DNA of 14,091 bases from MAG-120531 sp002378585 (GTDB lineage Bacteria; Bacteroidota; Bacteroidia; Flavobacteriales; Flavobacteriaceae). The stretch spans positions 1 to 14,091 of the forward strand of contig CALADZ010000089.1 of NCBI GenBank assembly GCA_937890575.1. Direction: 5' to 3'. Position numbers and translations under genes: made by a program. The notes beneath the pieces are model-generated. The model saw only the letters and a list, made by a program, of their open reading frames with translations. It searched no databases and was not told the DNA's origin. Shown in pieces: positions 1 to 7,050 of this stretch; the stretch's first letter is position 1, and every line of letters begins with the position of its first letter.

Positions 1-368
1 TTCTCAAAGGGATTACCCAAGAAGATCAATTGAAAAAATACGCTCAAATACTGATTAATCAGGAAGGGTCCGCATGGGTGGAAACCGATATGAGGGCAAT
101 GATGAATCCCACACGCATGAAAACCATTGGTCAATGCGCTGAAAAGCTGGTATCCCATATACACATGAAATGCCCTAAATGCAAGACACTTGGATTTTCT
201 CCAGATAAACCCCTTCATGGGCTGCCTTGTGCGCAGTGCGGACAACCCACTAGTTCTGTGATGGGTTGGCTTCATCGTTGCGCTCGTTGCGGATACCAAC
301 AATTGGAACACAATAAAGGGGGAAAACTTCTAGAAGATCCAGGGTTTTGCACTTATTGTAATCCATAA
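1..368 (+). CDS. DUF6671 family protein, 3' end (5' truncated by window edge)
   Basis: This is the last 121 codons of a gene that enters from the left edge; the frame is open from base 3, so the TTG at 30 is an internal Leu codon and not a start. Two stretches match what I recall of the DUF6671 C-terminal half: the opening Lys-Gly-Ile and the block ETDMRAMMNPTRM at visible residues 27-39. After this come four CxxC pairs, CPKC (57-60), CAQC (76-79), CARC (93-96) and CTYC (116-119), spaced like two zinc ribbons. The family's function is unknown to me, and zinc binding is inferred from cysteine spacing alone. No gene follows for 73 bases, so it may be the last gene of a unit that begins outside the window. 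Confidence 0.8.
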   Translation, partial: LKGITQEDQLKKYAQILINQEGSAWVETDMRAMMNPTRMKTIGQCAEKLVSHIHMKCPKCKTLGFSPDKPLHGLPCAQCGQPTSSVMGWLHRCARCGYQQLEHNKGGKLLEDPGFCTYCNP

Positions 369-371
369 ACA

Positions 372-394
372 TTTATTATATAATGCATAATAAA
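372..394. repeat. AT-only inverted repeat after the DUF6671 gene
   Basis: TTTATTAT (372-379) and ATAATAAA (387-394) are perfect 8-base arms around a 7-base loop, starting four bases after the DUF6671 stop codon. The stem has no G or C and no following T-run, so it is a poor terminator. It could be a protein-binding dyad or a by-product of the very AT-rich 370-415 stretch. Confidence 0.3.
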
Positions 395-441
395 CATATA
401 TAAAAATAAATAAAACTGATGTCACAACTTTGCCTCCAAAA

Positions 442-618
442 ATGAATCCACTCAAAAGATTTTTTATCGCATGCTTCCTGGCCTTCTGGCTGATCGCGCT
501 CCTTTGGCTAGAAATAGATCTATTTGCTGAGGCCTTCTGCGCCAGCTTTATCATTATGATTGCTCTGTGGATACGTGAAAGAAACCTAAACCAACCCCAT
601 GAACAAACAAAAAATTAA
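442..618 (+). CDS. Small two-helix membrane protein, function unknown
   Basis: I do not recognise this 58-residue protein. It has a basic start (MNPLKRF), a hydrophobic segment at about residues 7-24, a short acidic linker (EIDLFAE), a second hydrophobic segment at about 28-46, and a polar basic tail. The two ends should therefore lie on the same side of the membrane, probably the cytoplasm. The ATG at 442 is chosen over an in-frame TTG at 430 because it puts the basic residues directly before the first helix. CAACTTTG at 425-432 is one base off the Bacteroidota -7 element and could be its promoter. The stop lies inside the next gene (20-base overlap), so the two are probably translated together and belong with the permease gene that follows. 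Confidence 0.6.
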   Translation: MNPLKRFFIACFLAFWLIALLWLEIDLFAEAFCASFIIMIALWIRERNLNQPHEQTKN

Positions 619-895
619 ATCAAAAGATTTGGACCTTTCACTGTTGGAAGGAAATTTTGAAAAAAAGGAATTGAATCAATTGCTCGGTCAATGGATTGCG
701 CAACAGATCAATCAGTGCAAGATAGATCGTTGGGCGGCATGGGAAAGAAATCATCAGATAGATACTACTGCTTTTGACCTACAAATTGAAAAATTGAGGG
801 AACAGCGCGCCATTATTGAATCGTACTTAAGCAGTATTGAGCCGACAGGCAATCACAAGATTGCCGCGCAAATCAATGTTCAACTTAAGGCTTAA
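599..895 (+). CDS. Small soluble helical protein, function unknown
   Basis: This 98-residue protein has no signal peptide or membrane segment. It is rich in Lys, Glu, Gln and Ile and looks mostly helical; residues about 62-82 could form a short coiled coil. I recognise no family. It begins inside the preceding membrane-protein gene and ends five bases before the permease start. That makes it the middle gene of a tight three-gene unit and a candidate regulator or chaperone for the transporter. It does not look like SbtB, the PII-like partner of cyanobacterial SbtA: it lacks the length and the alternating strand/helix pattern of a PII fold. The partnership is inferred from position only. Confidence 0.6.
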   Translation: MNKQKIKSKDLDLSLLEGNFEKKELNQLLGQWIAQQINQCKIDRWAAWERNHQIDTTAFDLQIEKLREQRAIIESYLSSIEPTGNHKIAAQINVQLKA

Positions 896-900
896 TCGAT

Positions 901-1866
901 TTGGAATGGAATTTATTGGCTGACAACTTCAGCAACCCTGCTTTACTTTTTTTTATTTTAGGCTTATTGGCCGTTCAATTAAAAAGCGACCTGACCATAC
1001 CGGAACACTCCTCAAAATTCATCACCTTATATCTGTTGTTTTCTATTGGTTTTCGAGGTGGGCAAGAACTGGCCCACAGCTCTATGGACGCTGAAATGAT
1101 CGGGACTTTGGTGGCGGGGATATTGGCTTCAGCACTAGTGCCTCTCTACACGTTTTACCTGCTGAAAAGAAAATTAGGCGTAGAAAATGCAGGAGCTATT
1201 GCAGCCTCTTATGGATCTGTCAGCGCGGTTACCTTCATCACCGCAGTTGCATTTTTAGAGACACATCAGATTCACTTTGGCGGGCATATGGTGGCCGTAA
1301 TGGCCTCTATGGAAGCCCCCGCCATTGTGACGGGAATGCTTTTGATTTCCTTACATCGCGAAAAACAGACCAATGAAATCCCCATCGTGCAAACAGTCAA
1401 ACACGCATTTACTAACGGCAGTGTATTTCTGATTTTGGGGAGCTTGCTCATCGGGTATATAACCAGTGACGCCCAAGCTGAAGGCATCAAGCCATTTACC
1501 ACGGATTTATTCAAAGGATTCTTGGCGATATTTCTTTTGGACATGGGGATTACCAGCGGAAAAAAATTGAAATCATTTTGGAAACACGGTTGGTTTACCG
1601 TGGTATTTGCCATTGGAATTCCACTGATTAACGGATCGCTCATGGCCTTTATCAGTGATCTATTTATGGTTACTGAAGGAAATCGATTGTTGTTATCCGT
1701 CCTAGCTGCAAGTGCCTCATACATCGCTGTGCCCGCAGCCATGCGTCTGGCTGCGCCAAAGGCCAACCCAGGGATCTATATTCCCATGGCCTTGGCAGTA
1801 ACCTTTCCGATGAATATTATCTTTGGAATACCTTGGTACCTCTACTTGATTCACCTAACCATGTAA
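901..1866 (+). CDS. SbtA-family sodium-dependent bicarbonate permease
   Basis: This is a 321-residue membrane protein of about ten hydrophobic segments, matching the SbtA (DUF897) family, whose cyanobacterial members take up bicarbonate with sodium. Family signatures are visible in both halves: YGSVSAVTF (104-112), MASMEAPAIVTG (134-145), ASASYIAVPAAMRLA (270-284) and the region from there to about 306, which includes VTFPMNI. The start must be the TTG at 901. The frame is closed by a stop at 886-888, and the next ATG would remove the first membrane segments. A TTG only five bases after the previous stop suggests translation coupled to the upstream gene. In a non-photosynthetic heterotroph, bicarbonate uptake would serve carboxylases; another anion is possible. 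Confidence 0.85.
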   Translation: MEWNLLADNFSNPALLFFILGLLAVQLKSDLTIPEHSSKFITLYLLFSIGFRGGQELAHSSMDAEMIGTLVAGILASALVPLYTFYLLKRKLGVENAGAIAASYGSVSAVTFITAVAFLETHQIHFGGHMVAVMASMEAPAIVTGMLLISLHREKQTNEIPIVQTVKHAFTNGSVFLILGSLLIGYITSDAQAEGIKPFTTDLFKGFLAIFLLDMGITSGKKLKSFWKHGWFTVVFAIGIPLINGSLMAFISDLFMVTEGNRLLLSVLAASASYIAVPAAMRLAAPKANPGIYIPMALAVTFPMNIIFGIPWYLYLIHLTM

Positions 1867-1876
1867 TAATTAGGTG
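1852..1876. terminator. Possible weak bidirectional hairpin between convergent genes
   Basis: CACCTAA (1852-1858) pairs perfectly with TTAGGTG (1870-1876) across an 11-base loop that contains the permease stop codon. The second arm covers the stop of the convergent gene. A TTTTT run lies at 1890-1894, too far away for a classical terminator. The arms are also coding sequence, so the pairing may be chance. Confidence 0.3.
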
Positions 1877-2832
1877 TAGCTCGCTCTTTTTAGCTTGTCA
1901 TTCAATGCGGAGCCCAAACCATGCTCAGCAAACCAAGTGGTGACTATCAAATCAAAATTTTGTTCATCAAGTTTATCCAATACTCGATAAAAATGATGGG
2001 CGACAGCCTCAAGTGACAGATCATCTGACCAGTAAAACACATCGGCAGGGATTGATTCAAAAACGGGCATCGGCTCTTGGGCAACTATAGCAACACGCCC
2101 ATAATTTTCGGAAAGTTGATGCACCTCATCCCATAGATCAACCACTAATAAGGGTGTTTTTGGAGCGTAATGCTTGGGGTACATCCCAGGGGCCAACACC
2201 TCCTTGTGGGTCCCGGGCCTAAATAAAATATCTGGACAGACCTCTTTAAGCTGGTCGAAAGTGATGGACCCTAAGCGAAATACCTCAGGAATCCCCTCAG
2301 GTGTAAAGCCCACAATGGTAGACTCTATACCCAAGCTACAATCGCCTCCATCCAACACTAAGGGGACTTGGTCGCCTAAATTGCGGACGACATGAGCCGC
2401 AGAGGTTGGACTCAAGGTGCCAAATAGGTTGGCGCTTGGAGCAACAATTGGGTTGGGGTATGCCTCGAGCAAAGCAAGAGCCACTGGATGGTTGGGTACC
2501 CGAACGGCAAAAGTAGATTTGCCTGCTGTAATCTGATCGGGTATATGCGCTTTTTTGGGCAAAACTAAAGTCAGGGGGCCTGGCCAAAACACCTTGGCTA
2601 GTGCTTCCGCTTGGGGATAAAAAACCAATGCGTGAGATTGAGCATGCGCTAGTGAAGCCACATGGAGAATCAAAGGATTAAAGCTGGGGCGTTTTTTAAC
2701 TCGATAAACTTCAGCAACGCCCTGAGGATTTAGGGCATCAGCTGCCAGACCGTAAACGGTTTCGGTAGGCATGCCAATCACCCTTCCTGAGCGAAGCAAA
2801 TCACAAGCTGATTGAATATCACGAGAAATCAT
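1870..2832 (-). CDS. sua5: L-threonylcarbamoyladenylate synthase (Sua5 type)
   Basis: The protein makes threonylcarbamoyl-AMP from threonine, bicarbonate and ATP, the first step of t6A modification at position 37 of tRNAs reading ANN codons. The 320-residue length is that of the two-domain Sua5 form, not the short TsaC form. The YrdC domain covers about residues 1-200, with PTETVYGLAADA (22-33), KRP (47-49), SANLFG (133-138) and the GIEST stretch (168-172). The linker PGMYPKHYAP (215-224) leads into a C-terminal Sua5 domain. I chose the ATG at 2832 over an in-frame TTG at 2868 because a strong promoter occupies 2837-2868. The stop is three bases from that of the convergent permease gene. Confidence 0.93.
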   Translation of the reverse strand: MISRDIQSACDLLRSGRVIGMPTETVYGLAADALNPQGVAEVYRVKKRPSFNPLILHVASLAHAQSHALVFYPQAEALAKVFWPGPLTLVLPKKAHIPDQITAGKSTFAVRVPNHPVALALLEAYPNPIVAPSANLFGTLSPTSAAHVVRNLGDQVPLVLDGGDCSLGIESTIVGFTPEGIPEVFRLGSITFDQLKEVCPDILFRPGTHKEVLAPGMYPKHYAPKTPLLVVDLWDEVHQLSENYGRVAIVAQEPMPVFESIPADVFYWSDDLSLEAVAHHFYRVLDKLDEQNFDLIVTTWFAEHGLGSALNDKLKRASYT

Positions 2833-2836
2833 AGGG

Positions 2837-2868
2837 CAAATGTACCCTGGACCGAGGGTAAAAACCAA
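2837..2868 (-). promoter_or_regulatory. Bacteroidota-type promoter for the Sua5 gene
   Basis: Read on the minus strand, TTG (2868-2866) is followed after 21 bases by TACATTTG (2844-2837). This matches the -33 TTG and -7 TAnnTTTG elements at accepted spacing. The -7 box ends four bases before the ATG at 2832, which leaves almost no room for a leader. Confidence 0.6.
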
Positions 2869-2935
2869 GGATGGGCCTATTATTTTTTATGCATTTGATA
2901 AATGTATTAAATGAAAATAATCTGTTATCGGGGGG

Positions 2936-2943
2936 TAACTTTG
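2936..2943 (+). promoter_or_regulatory. Candidate -7 promoter element for the SPFH gene
   Basis: TAACTTTG is a perfect TAnnTTTG match ending 19 bases before the ATG at 2963. I find no TTG at the expected -33 distance, so the promoter is supported by one element only. Confidence 0.45.
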
Positions 2944-2962
2944 AAAATAAAATATTTGACCT

Positions 2963-3733
2963 ATGAAACAGATTGCTTTTTTATTATCGATGTGCTTTAT
3001 GGCTAGTTGTGCAGTAATCAGACCGGGAGAAGCTGGTGTAAAACAACGCTTTGGACATTTTTCTGAAGGAGTTAAAACAGAGGGATTGGTGTTTTTCAAT
3101 CCGATTACCTCTAAAGTGGTCAAAGCATCCATTCAAACCAACAACATCGAGTTGTTTTTAAACCTGCCCAGTAAAGAAGGGTTAAGTGTTGATTCTGAAA
3201 TCTCTATTCTTTACCGTTTAGAGACGGAAAAAGTACCCCAGGTGCTTCAAGAGATCGGCAAAGACTACAAGTCCATCATCACCAGTGTCTTTAGATCAGC
3301 CTCGGCAGATGTGTGTGCTCAGTTTTTTGCCAAAGATATGCACTCCGGAAAGCGGGCTGATATCGAGTACTCCATCAAAGGAAAAATGGAAGAAACCTTG
3401 GCCAACCAGGGTATTATCATCGAAGCCGTGCTGCTCAAAAGCATCCAACTGCCTAGAGGGCTCTCTTCCTCTATAGAACAAAAATTGCAGGCAGAGCAAG
3501 ATGCCATGCGCATGGTGTTTTTACTTGATCAATCAAAACTTGAAGCGGAACGCAAAATTATCGAAGCCACCGGTGAGCGCGATGCCCAAAAGATATTGGC
3601 CGAAGGCCTCACTGATGAAATCATCAAAATCCGAAGCATTGAAGCTTTTATCGAGCTTTCAAAATCCAACAATGCCAAGGTCATTATCAGTGACGGACAG
3701 GCCCCCTATCTAATCAATGGGGTAAAAGAATAG
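2963..3733 (+). CDS. SPFH/prohibitin-like lipoprotein
   Basis: This 256-residue protein begins with a signal peptide ending in MASC, giving a probable lipidated Cys16. The SPFH (Band 7) domain follows directly: RPGEAGVKQRFG (20-31), a strand-rich section to about 115, and the Gly-Ile-Ile-Ile/Leu-Pro stretch (150-165). A helical, charge-rich segment at about 168-230 contains EAERKIIEATGERDAQKILAEG, split around residues 194-215, typical of prohibitin and flotillin coiled coils. Such proteins form large ring or cage assemblies at membranes, often alongside proteases. Most relatives are held by an N-terminal transmembrane helix; a lipid anchor would place this one in the periplasm. The gene stands alone, with its own -7 element upstream and an intrinsic terminator downstream. 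Confidence 0.85.
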   Translation: MKQIAFLLSMCFMASCAVIRPGEAGVKQRFGHFSEGVKTEGLVFFNPITSKVVKASIQTNNIELFLNLPSKEGLSVDSEISILYRLETEKVPQVLQEIGKDYKSIITSVFRSASADVCAQFFAKDMHSGKRADIEYSIKGKMEETLANQGIIIEAVLLKSIQLPRGLSSSIEQKLQAEQDAMRMVFLLDQSKLEAERKIIEATGERDAQKILAEGLTDEIIKIRSIEAFIELSKSNNAKVIISDGQAPYLINGVKE

Positions 3734-3771
3734 GGGTGACCTTATTGTTTGTTTGTTAGTTAAGTTGTGTT

Positions 3772-3796
3772 AAAGCACCCCAAGTGGGTGCTTTTT
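3772..3796 (+). terminator. Intrinsic terminator of the SPFH gene
   Basis: AAAGCACCC (3772-3780) pairs perfectly with GGGTGCTTT (3786-3794) around a 5-base loop, and the stem runs into a stretch of five T (3792-3796). It lies 38 bases after the stop codon. It has the proper T-run only for plus-strand transcripts. Confidence 0.85.
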
Positions 3797-3868
3797 CTAT
3801 TCGTACAGCTTGATCCAATACACATATTGCTGTTCATCAAATTTAATCACCAAACTACTCAATTTCAT
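3797..3868 (-). CDS. Doubtful 23-codon reading frame next to the terminator
   Basis: An ATG at 3868 opens a 23-codon frame ending KFDEQQYVYWIKLYE just before the terminator. The composition looks protein-like, but it is too short to judge. Its ATG overlaps the stop of the next small frame in an ATGA arrangement. It may be a true micro-protein, the decayed C-terminus of an old gene, or chance. Confidence 0.2.
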   Translation of the reverse strand: MKLSSLVIKFDEQQYVYWIKLYE

Positions 3869-3993
3869 CGACCAAAACCCAAACTATGCGACCTATGATT
3901 CATTGGTTTAAGATGTTCCGCATTTTTAGGTCCCGTCTTTATCCGAGGAAAAGCGAGACAAACCATACAAATCAGCCAGTAAAATCGACGCAT
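3867..3993 (-). CDS. Doubtful 42-codon reading frame overlapping the AlkD stop
   Basis: An ATG at 3993 overlaps the last base of the AlkD-family stop codon (TAATG). The frame encodes about 42 residues, beginning MRRFYWLICMVCLAF, which resembles a short membrane or export signal, followed by a basic tail with no recognisable domain. The TAATG and ATGA junctions would suit translational coupling from the repair gene. The sequence has no other support, so it may be chance or gene remnant. Confidence 0.2.
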
Positions 3994-4718
3994 TATTTAT
4001 TTTTTGTTGAGGAAAGTAATTTTAATCTTTCTGGTTCTGGGAAACGCTCAATGGCATACCGAATAGTTGTCCGAGGCAGTTGTTTCCCCCACTGCTCAAG
4101 AAAACTGCGCAACACCGCTACATCTCTTTTACCAACCTCGCGCAGCATCCATCCACACGCCTTATGCATCAATGATTCAGGATCCTCTTTCAATGTTAGG
4201 CAAAATGATAGTATTTCTTCAAAACGATCTTTTTTGATTAAGTGTAAACAAGCAACTACGGCAATACGTCTGGTCCACAAATGATCGCTGTTTACCCAGT
4301 CATACAAGACTTCGGTACCGTATTGAGCGCTATGCTCACCAACAATGATATGAGCGCTTAAATCGACTAAGTCCCAATTATTAATGCGCTCAAAATGATG
4401 GGTGTAAAATTCGTACACGGTGTTTCTCTCTGACGCTGTTTTGGCTTTTTTGAATTGCTCCACCAAGATCAATACGCCCACCATACGTACTTCATGAACC
4501 TGGTGATCCAACAGTGTATGTACTTCTTTGAGGGGTAGTCTACCGTATTGCTGGGCAATTGCTCTTGCTTGGGGATTGCGCACGCCCCAGAAAACATCTC
4601 CAGCACCGTATTGGCCCGGATCGGTTTTAAAAAACCTTTGGGCCACTTCAGCATACGTTGGGGTTCCTGTAGCTTTAACAACTTCAACAACCTCTTGCGC
4701 AGAGGGAATTAAAACCAT
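3993..4718 (-). CDS. AlkD-family DNA alkylation repair protein
   Basis: This 241-residue all-helical protein belongs to the AlkD family of HEAT-like-repeat DNA glycosylases, which remove cationic alkylated bases such as N3- and N7-alkylpurines without flipping them. The catalytic-site motif NNWDLVDLS is present, with W115 and D119 matching Trp109 and Asp113 of Bacillus cereus AlkD. LWTRRIAVV (147-155) and KACGWMLREVGK (186-197, with W190 matching Trp187) follow, then LPRTTIRYAIE (214-224). All expected key residues are there, so the enzyme is probably active. It starts 10 bases inside the upstream CorA-type gene, so the two are likely translated together, although a functional link between metal transport and base excision is not obvious. 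Confidence 0.9.
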   Translation of the reverse strand: MVLIPSAQEVVEVVKATGTPTYAEVAQRFFKTDPGQYGAGDVFWGVRNPQARAIAQQYGRLPLKEVHTLLDHQVHEVRMVGVLILVEQFKKAKTASERNTVYEFYTHHFERINNWDLVDLSAHIIVGEHSAQYGTEVLYDWVNSDHLWTRRIAVVACLHLIKKDRFEEILSFCLTLKEDPESLMHKACGWMLREVGKRDVAVLRSFLEQWGKQLPRTTIRYAIERFPEPERLKLLSSTKNK

Positions 4719-5686
4719 TTCTTAGATTTGAAGTAGGACAGGACGCCTATAAAAGTAACTGCCATAATTCCCAAAATGATATAGTATCCATTTGGCGAAG
4801 AAAGCTCAGGCATATACTTGAAATTCATACCGTAAACTCCTGCCAAAAAAGTTAGTGGAATAAAGGTCACTGAAAAAATAGTTAGGGTTTTCATCACCTC
4901 ATTGAGCTTTTGGCTCTGTAGGCTATACATCAGATTTACTGAGCTTTCAATCTCTTGAATCTCGAAATCGATTTCAGAAAGCAAAATCGCACATTGTTCC
5001 TTGAGTTCAGCAAAATACTTTTTGTGCACTTGGTGGTTGTCGATTGATTCTAACTTCAAACATATCTCTCTCAGTGAGGTTCCGGCTCTTTTTATTTTGA
5101 TTAATTTCTTTTTGCTTTTTTCCAACCGCAACATCACCTCTGTGGTTGGCTCAGTATGTAGCAGTCGAGACATATCCCATTCTTTCTGTGTTAATTTTCG
5201 AAATGTCGCCTTGTAATTTTCTACAATTGATTCCAAAATCAAGTAAAATAGGTAATCGGTGCCTTGTTTGCGCACCACGCCGCGATCGTGTTCGATACGT
5301 TCCCGAATCCAACCGAAATAGTCTCCTTTTTTCTCTTGAATGCTCCAAAGTATCTGGTGATCAAACATAAAATACATCTGCTCAGATCCCAGGCTTTTTT
5401 GATCCGTTTTTAAAATGCGAATGGAAACAAAAAGTGTCTGATCTACATGAAGTAATTTATTGGCGTGCTCCGGAGCCCCCAATAACTTAATTAAAAAATC
5501 ATCCCAGGTAAGCCCCTTAATCAGATGAGCAAATTCTTCCTGAAAGTGGAGTCCATAGGTGTTGATCCAGCACACAGCACTGTTGGCCAATTTTTCTCGA
5601 GCATACACTTGATCGGGAAAAGGATGGGTATCATACAACCCCTTTTGGTAGTGTATTACGGAGGTATTTTGGGCAAATGCGTTCAT
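4709..5686 (-). CDS. corA: CorA-family divalent cation (Mg2+/Co2+) channel
   Basis: This 325-residue protein has the CorA layout: a large cytoplasmic N-terminal domain, a long stalk helix (about residues 205-270), and two C-terminal transmembrane helices (about 267-286 and 302-320). The family signature YGMNF sits at 285-289, right after the first helix, followed by the acidic periplasmic loop MPELSSPNG. CorA pentamers carry Mg2+ and sometimes Co2+ or Ni2+ across the inner membrane. The short basic tail KSKKWF is typical. The ATG at 5686 is preferred to the TTG directly before it. Whether the ion is Mg2+ cannot be read from sequence, since ZntB zinc transporters share the fold. Its 3' end overlaps the AlkD-family gene. 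Confidence 0.88.
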   Translation of the reverse strand: MNAFAQNTSVIHYQKGLYDTHPFPDQVYAREKLANSAVCWINTYGLHFQEEFAHLIKGLTWDDFLIKLLGAPEHANKLLHVDQTLFVSIRILKTDQKSLGSEQMYFMFDHQILWSIQEKKGDYFGWIRERIEHDRGVVRKQGTDYLFYLILESIVENYKATFRKLTQKEWDMSRLLHTEPTTEVMLRLEKSKKKLIKIKRAGTSLREICLKLESIDNHQVHKKYFAELKEQCAILLSEIDFEIQEIESSVNLMYSLQSQKLNEVMKTLTIFSVTFIPLTFLAGVYGMNFKYMPELSSPNGYYIILGIMAVTFIGVLSYFKSKKWF

Positions 5687-5769
5687 CAATCCACTTATTT
5701 GCCACTAATTTAGCAGAAAAAGTAACCATTTGCCTTTTTTATGCGTCTATAGATGTGTAGCCCGAGTAC

Positions 5770-6342
5770 ATGAATTTGATCAACCGCAAAAAGTCCCTCA
5801 CTGAACTGATCCAACAGGCACGTCTCCATGAACGAAATGCCCAGGCGGAACTCTTTCATCGTTTTGGGGCCAAAATGCTGGGTGTTTGCAGAAACTACAT
5901 CAAAGACACTCAACATGCGGAAGAGGTAATGCTCGATGGTTTTTTTAAAGCATTGACAAAAATTGACCAGTTTAAAAACGAAGGGGCTTTCGAGGGGTGG
6001 TTGCGACAAATCATGGTTCGAGAATGCCTGAGCTGGCTCCGTTCAAAAAAAGAACTATTGATCGAGCAAGATATCGACGAGCTCTATTCTCTGGCTGTGT
6101 CTGCTGAGGTAGAATCTACCTGGACAGAACAAGTGCTTTCTGAATGGGTCGATGCTCTGACACCTGGATGTAAGGTGGTTTTTATGCTTTTTGTCGTAGA
6201 AGGTTATCAACACCACGAAATTGCCCAGATGCTTGATATTACCCTAGGTGCCTCAAAGGCCCAATTAAACAAAGCCCGAAAGGCTTTACAGATCCAATAT
6301 ATGGAATCCAAAAAAGAACATTATGCCACACCAAGAAACTAA
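5770..6342 (+). CDS. ECF-type RNA polymerase sigma factor
   Basis: This 190-residue protein has the two domains of group 4 sigma factors. Region 2 lies at about residues 20-92: AQAELFHRFGAKMLGVCRNY, then DTQHAEEVMLDGFFKALTKI and FEGWLRQIMVRECLSWLR. Region 4 lies at about 125-175, with a helix-turn-helix around YQHHEIAQMLDITLGASKAQLNKARKAL. Unlike most relatives, its recognition helix reads LGASKAQLNKAR, where ...GTSKSQL... is usual, a minor change. The gene overlaps the next by 20 bases. I see no clear TAnnTTTG element in the 83-base divergent gap before it, which is compatible with a promoter read by its own product. Confidence 0.92.
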   Translation: MNLINRKKSLTELIQQARLHERNAQAELFHRFGAKMLGVCRNYIKDTQHAEEVMLDGFFKALTKIDQFKNEGAFEGWLRQIMVRECLSWLRSKKELLIEQDIDELYSLAVSAEVESTWTEQVLSEWVDALTPGCKVVFMLFVVEGYQHHEIAQMLDITLGASKAQLNKARKALQIQYMESKKEHYATPRN

Positions 6343-7030
6343 TCCTAACCGACATACAGACGGCTTAACCCGCCTGTACACTGCCTTGAAGGAGCGGTCC
6401 GTAACTCCGTCTGAAGATGCTTGGTCCCGCTTAGCAGTGCGCTTAGACCAAACTCAAAAAAGTGATAGAAAAAAAAGAGTGCCTATTCCCCTTTGGACAT
6501 GGAGTGCTGCTGCAGCTTTGGTTATTGGGTTGATCTTTTGGCCGAAAACCGTTTTAGAAACAACCAACACAGTCCTACCCATGGATCAGTTGCCCAGCAC
6601 GAACCAATTTGTTGCACCCCAACAAAACGTCTCCTCCGAACCCATTAATTCGGAAATAGTCGTGATTGAGCCGTCGAGGACTAGTCAAAAGAGACAAAAT
6701 AAGTCGATAGCCACAAATAGTGACCCGATCACTACCTTATCTGTCACCGAACAAGCACAAGAAAATATTACTGTTTCCAACCAACTGGAATTGGCGGTAA
6801 ATCTCGTGGATAAACGAGCATTGGCGGCAGAGGTAGAGGCAGAACTGATGATTGAACGAGCGATTAATCAGCAAAAACTGCTAACCACTCCAGAAGAAAA
6901 AGTAGATCCTTATGGATTATGGCTTGAAGCAGAGGAATCCATTCAACCGCAGAGGTATTTGCCCATAATCGACTTATTAAAAACCGGATATGCTTCTGTA
7001 AAAACAGCCGTAGTCCTTCAAATAAAATAA
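6323..7030 (+). CDS. Anti-sigma-factor-like single-pass membrane protein
   Basis: This 235-residue protein overlaps the sigma gene by 20 bases and has the topology of an anti-sigma factor. The cytoplasmic N-terminus (about 55 residues) contains TPSEDAWSRLAVRLD (28-42), a Pro-x-x-x-x-Trp-x-x-Leu motif I associate with Bacteroidota proteins encoded after ECF sigma genes. One transmembrane helix follows at about 56-73. The remaining 160 residues are polar and rich in Ser, Thr, Gln and Glu, and would sit in the periplasm. I see no zinc-binding HxxxCxxC motif and no FecR domain, so it is not a standard ZAS or FecR regulator. The periplasmic part is a plausible contact for the coiled-coil outer-membrane protein encoded next. 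The anti-sigma role is inferred from position and topology. Confidence 0.65.
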   Translation: MPHQETNPNRHTDGLTRLYTALKERSVTPSEDAWSRLAVRLDQTQKSDRKKRVPIPLWTWSAAAALVIGLIFWPKTVLETTNTVLPMDQLPSTNQFVAPQQNVSSEPINSEIVVIEPSRTSQKRQNKSIATNSDPITTLSVTEQAQENITVSNQLELAVNLVDKRALAAEVEAELMIERAINQQKLLTTPEEKVDPYGLWLEAEESIQPQRYLPIIDLLKTGYASVKTAVVLQIK

Positions 7031-7050
7031 AAACCATAAAGACAACACCG

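Noticed and set aside
1272..1766. A 164-codon minus-strand frame
   Set aside because: It lies wholly opposite the SbtA-family permease gene and encodes no recognisable protein.
2833..2868. Longer N-terminus of the Sua5 protein from a TTG
   Set aside because: The segment coincides with a -33/-7 promoter, and the ATG at 2832 starts where the YrdC domain normally starts.
3886..4284. A 132-codon plus-strand frame
   Set aside because: Most of it lies opposite the AlkD-family gene, whose motifs are unmistakable; the translation has no family features.
4395..4420. TGTAAA followed by TACA within the AlkD-family gene, resembling the XRE dyads
   Set aside because: The arms and spacer do not match the TGTAAA-N6-TTTACA pattern and the site is inside a coding region.
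5710..6009. A 99-codon minus-strand frame between the CorA-type and sigma genes
   Set aside because: It is mostly antisense to region 2 of the sigma factor and has no family features.
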